Part shown: positions 59,978-64,000 of the stretch, piece after piece
Position numbering within the stretch: the first letter of the stretch is position 1
Layout: the number at the start of each line of letters is the position of its first letter
Source: Myxococcales bacterium UBA1660
Lineage (GTDB): Bacteria; Myxococcota_A; Polyangia; Polyangiales; Houyiibacteriaceae
Reading direction: 5' to 3'
NCBI GenBank assembly: GCA_002320815.1
Contig: DCLA01000045.1
Location: forward strand, 64,681 to 128,680
DNA: 64,000 nucleotides
Made by a program: the position numbers and the translations under genes
Notes under the pieces: generated by a model
Database searches by the model: none
What the model was told of the DNA's origin: nothing
What the model saw: the letters and a program-made list of their open reading frames with translations, nothing else

Positions 59978-60770
59978 TGGGTTGGGGCACGGTCGGCTCC
60001 GCCGGCCGCGCCAGCCAGATCCAGATCCCCACCGTCGCCGCCAGGAGCAGCGCGCAGGCCAGCCCGCGCTCGGCGGCCAGCGCGACCTCCGAGAGGTCGT
60101 CCCGGAGCCCGTCGAGGAGCATCCGCGCGACGGCGAAGAGGGCGAGCACGACCCACGGCGTGGCGGCGCGCTTCCGCGCGAGGGCGGCGTAGGCCGCCAA
60201 CGCCGCGCCGAGGACCGCGTAATAGAGACCCACCGGGTGCGTCGCCAGGGAGCGGTTGGCGTCGAGCGGGAGCCAGCCGGCGTCGATCTGAGCGAAGAGC
60301 GCCGGCGCGCCGGTGCCGTCGGCCCAGCGGTCGTAGAGCCCCAGGGAGCGGAGCCAGACCGGCGCCGAGTCCCCCAGCGGGTAGCCGAAGACCGCGCCGT
60401 CGAGCCAGACGCCGGCGCCCCAGGCGTGGACCATCAGGCCCAGCGCGACCGCGGCGTGGGGACCCAGTGAGCGCGGAGTGCCCACCAGGCGCAAGAACGC
60501 GAGACCCAGCAGGATCCCCAGCGAGAGGCCGCCGCCGCCGAAGAGCCGACCGACGAGCCCGCCGACCACCGCGCCCCCGAGGAGCGCGACGAAGGCCCGG
60601 GCCCGGAGCGCGCGGCAGGGTCCCGGCGCGGGGCCGACCACCGCGTACCACGAGGCCAGGAGGCCGAGCGCCATGGCCACCCCGAAGGAGTGGAGCGCGA
60701 GGTCCCGCGTCAGCTGGAAGACGACCGGATGCAAGACGCGGAGCCTATCGCAGCCCGCGGCGGGGCCCAA
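59967..60770 (-). CDS. Divergent Lgt-like prolipoprotein diacylglyceryl transferase
   Basis: 267 aa, about seven hydrophobic helices. The opening 'HPVVFQLTRDLALHSFGVAMALGLL' and later 'ATHPVGLYYAVLGA' and 'FAVARMLLDGLRDD' follow the Lgt order (HxfG, HPtqLYE, RfliEflR). But the middle motif reads 'LDGAVFGYPLGD' where canonical Lgt has 'GCxxGRxGNFxN', so key residues differ. It may be a paralogue with another role, given how many lipoproteins this genome encodes. The start is uncertain; a TTG just before 'HPVVF' is possible. Confidence 0.7.
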   Translation of the reverse strand: MGPAAGCDRLRVLHPVVFQLTRDLALHSFGVAMALGLLASWYAVVGPAPGPCRALRARAFVALLGGAVVGGLVGRLFGGGGLSLGILLGLAFLRLVGTPRSLGPHAAVALGLMVHAWGAGVWLDGAVFGYPLGDSAPVWLRSLGLYDRWADGTGAPALFAQIDAGWLPLDANRSLATHPVGLYYAVLGAALAAYAALARKRAATPWVVLALFAVARMLLDGLRDDLSEVALAAERGLACALLLAATVGIWIWLARPAEPTVPQPISR

Positions 60771-60812
60771 CCGCGGGATGCGTCGGCGGACGGTGCGTGA
60801 GCGCGCGGTGCG

Positions 60813-61436
<624 letters not shown>

Positions 61437-61494
61437 GACCCCGAAGGGTGGGCCCGCCGAGCGCCCTTGGCCACCCCTGGCGATCAGGAAAGGC

Positions 61495-62400
61495 TCACTC
61501 GGCGGTGTATCGCTCGAGGAGCTCCCGGGTCTCGGCGACCATGGCCGCCCGGGCCTCCGGCGGCTCGGTGACCTCGGCCCGGCCGCGCTGGGCGCGGACC
61601 CAGCGGCGCAAGCCGGCGTCCCCGGAACCCCAGCGGAAGCGGCGCTCCTGGCCCTCCCCGCCGCGGAGCACGATCTCGGTGTCGCCCCAGGGCATGTCCA
61701 GCTCTTCCAGGCGGCGGCGCGACTCCTCGAGATCCACGTCGGGGGTCTCGCTCATCGGATCCCCGAGGGCCACGGCGCGGAAGCGCTCGACCTTGAAGGT
61801 CTTCTGGTCGCCGGCGATGAGGTACCACGCGCCCCGGACCTGGAGGAGCCCGGCGGGCTCGATGCGCCGGGTGCCCACCGAGTCGCGGCTGGCGGTCCAG
61901 TACTCGGCCTCGATGGCCACCCCCTGCTCGAGGGCCTGCTCCAGGGTCCGCAGGACCTCCGGGCGCTCGATGCCGTCGGAGAGGATGCGCACCTGATCGC
62001 CCACGGTCTTGCCCAGGGCCGCGGCGCGCTCGCTGGCCAGCTCGACGATGCGGTCGGTGAGCACGTCGGCGCGCTCGGCGATCGAGGGCGGCGCGTTCTC
62101 CCGCAGCGGCCCCAGGGCGGCCAGGAGGGCCACCATCTCGCGGACGTCGAAGCGCGGCGGTCGGGTGAAGCGTTGGGGGAGCGCCACGTGGACCCGCTCG
62201 CCCTCGAGGTAGAGCTCCACCAGCTCGTCGGGGCTTCCATCGGGGGCCCCCACCAGGGCGACCCGCTCGAGCAGCTTGGCCAGGTCGGCGCGGGAGACCG
62301 AGAGGATCTCCTGGAGCTCGCGCACGGTGACGCCGTTGCGCTGCTGGGCCACGTAGGGGACCAGGAAGAGGAAGCGCGCCAGATCGTCGGGCAGGCTCAT
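61495..62400 (-). CDS. WYL domain regulator, second of a tandem pair
   Basis: 301 aa. A winged-helix N-terminus ('VRELQEILSVSRADLAKLLERV') and a WYL domain (about 150-240: 'EAEYWTASRDSVGTRRIEPAGLLQVRGAWYLIAGD' region, with Trp-Tyr-Leu) plus a C-terminal WCX-like extension. WYL proteins are ligand- or nucleic-acid-responsive transcription regulators. Its ATG at 62400 overlaps the stop of the first WYL gene (ATGA). The paired layout is like actinobacterial PafBC, which act as a heterodimer in the DNA damage response; whether that holds here is unknown. Confidence 0.9.
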   Translation of the reverse strand: MSLPDDLARFLFLVPYVAQQRNGVTVRELQEILSVSRADLAKLLERVALVGAPDGSPDELVELYLEGERVHVALPQRFTRPPRFDVREMVALLAALGPLRENAPPSIAERADVLTDRIVELASERAAALGKTVGDQVRILSDGIERPEVLRTLEQALEQGVAIEAEYWTASRDSVGTRRIEPAGLLQVRGAWYLIAGDQKTFKVERFRAVALGDPMSETPDVDLEESRRRLEELDMPWGDTEIVLRGGEGQERRFRWGSGDAGLRRWVRAQRGRAEVTEPPEARAAMVAETRELLERYTAE

Positions 62401-63362
62401 CGGGCACCTCCATGGACCGCCAGGACGCCCTCCAGGGCGGTGACCATCCGGGCGCGGCCCTCGGCGGGCGCGCGGAGCTCGGCGCGGGTCCCCAGGAGGA
62501 GCACCTGGTCCACCAGGAAGTCCAGGTTGCTGGTCTCCACCGTGAAGACCCCCTCGGCGTCGGCGGAGCCCCAATCGCGCTCGACCAGGAAGGCGACCTC
62601 GGGGTCCACCCAGACCTTGGCCTCCACCGGCCGGTGGACCGACCACTGGAGCGGCGAGATGGTGCGGATGGCGCTGACCGAGAAGTCCGCCGGGACCTCG
62701 AAGTCCGGGGTCTCCGGCGCGCGCCCGTTGACCTCCAGGCCGTCCATGCGCGAGGCCCGGAAGACCCGCCGGGCTTCGCGCTCGTGGTCGAAGCCGGTGA
62801 GGTACCAGGCGCCCTCGCGGAGGAAGATGCCGTAGGGATCCACCGTTCGCTGGCGGACCTCGCCGTCGGGACGCCGGTAGGCGAAGTGGACCTTCTTGCG
62901 GGCCGCGACGGCCTCGGTGAGGACCTCGACGTGCTCGGCGCCCGCCTCCTCGGCGCGGTGCCCCACCCGCAACAGGGAGCGCTCGTCGTCCGCGGGGTCG
63001 GTGCCCAGCTTGGCCAGGGCCAGCCGGAGGGCCTGCCGGTGCGGGAACCCCGGCGTCGCCAGCGCCGCCTGGGCCGCGGTGGCCAGGAGCGCGCGATCCT
63101 CCTCGTCGAGGGCGATCTCGGGCAGGTAGGTGGCCTCGGCGTCCACCACGTAGCCGGTGCCGCCCTCCTCGTCGTCGAGGTAGCGGAGCGCCACGCCCAT
63201 CCGCGCCAGCTCGGCCTTGTCGCGCTCGAACTTGCGGCGCACCGACTCGTCGTTGTCGCCCGAGTAGTCGGCGAAGACTTCCTTCAGGTGCGAAAGGGGC
63301 ACCGGCCGCGGGCTGCTCTGCAGCACGTGGACCAGGTCGAGGAGCCGCTCGAGCCGCTTCAT
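62397..63362 (-). CDS. WYL domain regulator, first of a tandem pair
   Basis: 321 aa. An N-terminal helix-turn-helix ('RLLDLVHVLQSSPRPVPLSHLKEVF', 'SVRRKFERDKAELARMGV') is followed by a WYL domain with 'VHFAYRRPDGEVRQRTVDPYGIFLREGAWYLTGFD' (about 175-210) and a WCX tail ('EGVFTVETSNLDFLVDQVLLLG'). Both DNA-binding and WYL parts are complete. The 158-base gap to the divergent oxygenase gene could be its control region. Confidence 0.92.
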   Translation of the reverse strand: MKRLERLLDLVHVLQSSPRPVPLSHLKEVFADYSGDNDESVRRKFERDKAELARMGVALRYLDDEEGGTGYVVDAEATYLPEIALDEEDRALLATAAQAALATPGFPHRQALRLALAKLGTDPADDERSLLRVGHRAEEAGAEHVEVLTEAVAARKKVHFAYRRPDGEVRQRTVDPYGIFLREGAWYLTGFDHEREARRVFRASRMDGLEVNGRAPETPDFEVPADFSVSAIRTISPLQWSVHRPVEAKVWVDPEVAFLVERDWGSADAEGVFTVETSNLDFLVDQVLLLGTRAELRAPAEGRARMVTALEGVLAVHGGAR

Positions 63363-63519
63363 CGCTCGCCACCAAAGCAGATGGGCCGCGGGAGGGCAAC
63401 GCCCGCGAGCGACCCCTCACACCCTGGCCCAGGAATCGCCCCGCCCCGGCGCCCGGCGCGCTACAACGGCAATTCGCGGGCGTGAACGACCGGCGCCCCC
63501 CGAGCCCCCTGGAGAAGTG

Positions 63520-64000
63520 ATGGAACAGACCATTCCCGTCGTCGACCTCTCGACCTACCGCACCGCCGAAGGCAAGGACGCCTTCGTGAAGAAGCTGGGC
63601 GAGTCCCTGCGCGAGCTGGGCTTCGCGGCCCTCGAGAACCACGGCATCGACCAGGCCGTCTTCGACCGCACCTACGCGGCCTACAAGGCCTTCTTCGCGC
63701 TCCCCGAGGACGTGAAGCGCAAGTACGAGACCCCCGAGGACGGTCGCCGGCGCGGCTACACCAGCTTCGGCGTCGAGCACGCCAAGGACAGCAAGAAGGC
63801 CGACCTCAAGGAGTTCTTCCACGTCGGCCGCGAGCTGCCCTCGTCGGATCCGATGAGCGGGCGCCTGGCCAAGAACCTCTGGCCCGCCGAGATCGAGGAG
63901 GTCGAGAAGGCCTCCAAGGCGCTCTACGACGAGCTGGACCGGGTGGCCTTCGACGTCCTCGAGGCCTTCAGCCTCTACCTGGGGCAGCCCAACGCCTTCC
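63520..64000 (+). CDS. 2-oxoglutarate/Fe(II) oxygenase of the isopenicillin N synthase family, partial
   Basis: Starts at ATG 63520 with GGAGAAG two to nine bases upstream and runs off the right edge after 160 codons. The N-terminus 'IPVVDLSTYRTAEGKDAF', 'LGFAALENHGIDQAVFDRTY', 'FFALPEDVKRKYE' and 'RRRGYTSFGVEHAKDS' is the DIOX_N region shared by isopenicillin N synthase-like and plant-type dioxygenases. The iron-binding HxD...H part lies beyond the window, so activity cannot be judged. Divergent from the WYL pair. Confidence 0.93.
   Translation, partial: MEQTIPVVDLSTYRTAEGKDAFVKKLGESLRELGFAALENHGIDQAVFDRTYAAYKAFFALPEDVKRKYETPEDGRRRGYTSFGVEHAKDSKKADLKEFFHVGRELPSSDPMSGRLAKNLWPAEIEEVEKASKALYDELDRVAFDVLEAFSLYLGQPNAF

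Overview
The window is a high-GC (mostly G/C at codon third positions) bacterial chromosome segment that reads like a member of the Myxococcota, possibly a Sandaracinus-type Polyangia. The clues are DUF4215 and MopE-type cysteine/Asp-rich lipoproteins, FG-GAP lipoproteins with Asp-Ala-Gly linkers, abundant Ser/Thr kinases, FHA-linked GGDEF and sigma-54 regulators, a DUF3516 helicase and a MbnP/MbnH pair. The taxonomic call is inference from gene content. I see no tRNA, rRNA, CRISPR array, insertion sequence or phage.

Region 1 (1-14.4 kb, all minus strand). This is a long co-oriented unit. From upstream to downstream it holds a DUF4215 lipoprotein, a double cyclic-nucleotide-binding protein, an HPr-kinase-like ATPase, a PqqD-like protein, a radical SAM/SPASM enzyme, a 1,338-aa FG-GAP lipoprotein, a previously unlisted 55-aa peptide gene (4925-5092), a soluble S24/S26 serine peptidase, then MoxR, DUF58 and TgpA-type transglutaminase genes and a truncated receiver-like protein. 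Most internal junctions are stop/start overlaps (TGATG, ATGA, GTGA). The peptide carries a YxxPx[L/I] leader motif of the kind read by PqqD/RRE domains and a Cys-containing, Gly/Asp-rich tail. I read this as an unusual RiPP-type system: kinase-like protein, recognition protein, radical SAM maturase, precursor and leader peptidase, embedded with an envelope lipoprotein and a MoxR-DUF58-transglutaminase module. It is the best candidate for an undescribed system here.

Region 2 (14.6-19 kb). A TPR protein, an FHA-GGDEF cyclase overlapping a PilZ receptor gene, a convergent receiver-GGDEF protein and a small lipoprotein form a c-di-GMP signalling patch.

Region 3 (19-30.7 kb). Two giant tandem DUF3857/transglutaminase-like exported proteins (the second has lost the catalytic triad) lead into a tiny Cys-rich lipoprotein. 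Then come a YchJ protein, a broken lipoprotein esterase gene, a SpoIIAA-like protein, topoisomerase IB and a receiver protein. The leader of the first giant gene has terminator-like structures on both strands.

Region 4 (30.7-45.4 kb). An FHA/sigma-54 activator, Rel (p)ppGpp synthetase/hydrolase, two unlike Ser/Thr kinases, a patatin-like protein, a CPBP protease, a TPR lipoprotein, a DUF3516 helicase and an SRPBCC protein.

Region 5 (45.6-64 kb). A MopE-type lipoprotein, TamB, the MbnP/MbnH copper/kynurenine pair, an outer-membrane barrel and a sigma-54 promoter in front of a 26-codon ORF and a GC-rich minisatellite. These are followed by MurB, a bacterial PRMT-like arginine methyltransferase, a MaoC hydratase, an Lgt-like protein, MsrA, tandem WYL regulators and the start of a 2-oxoglutarate oxygenase.
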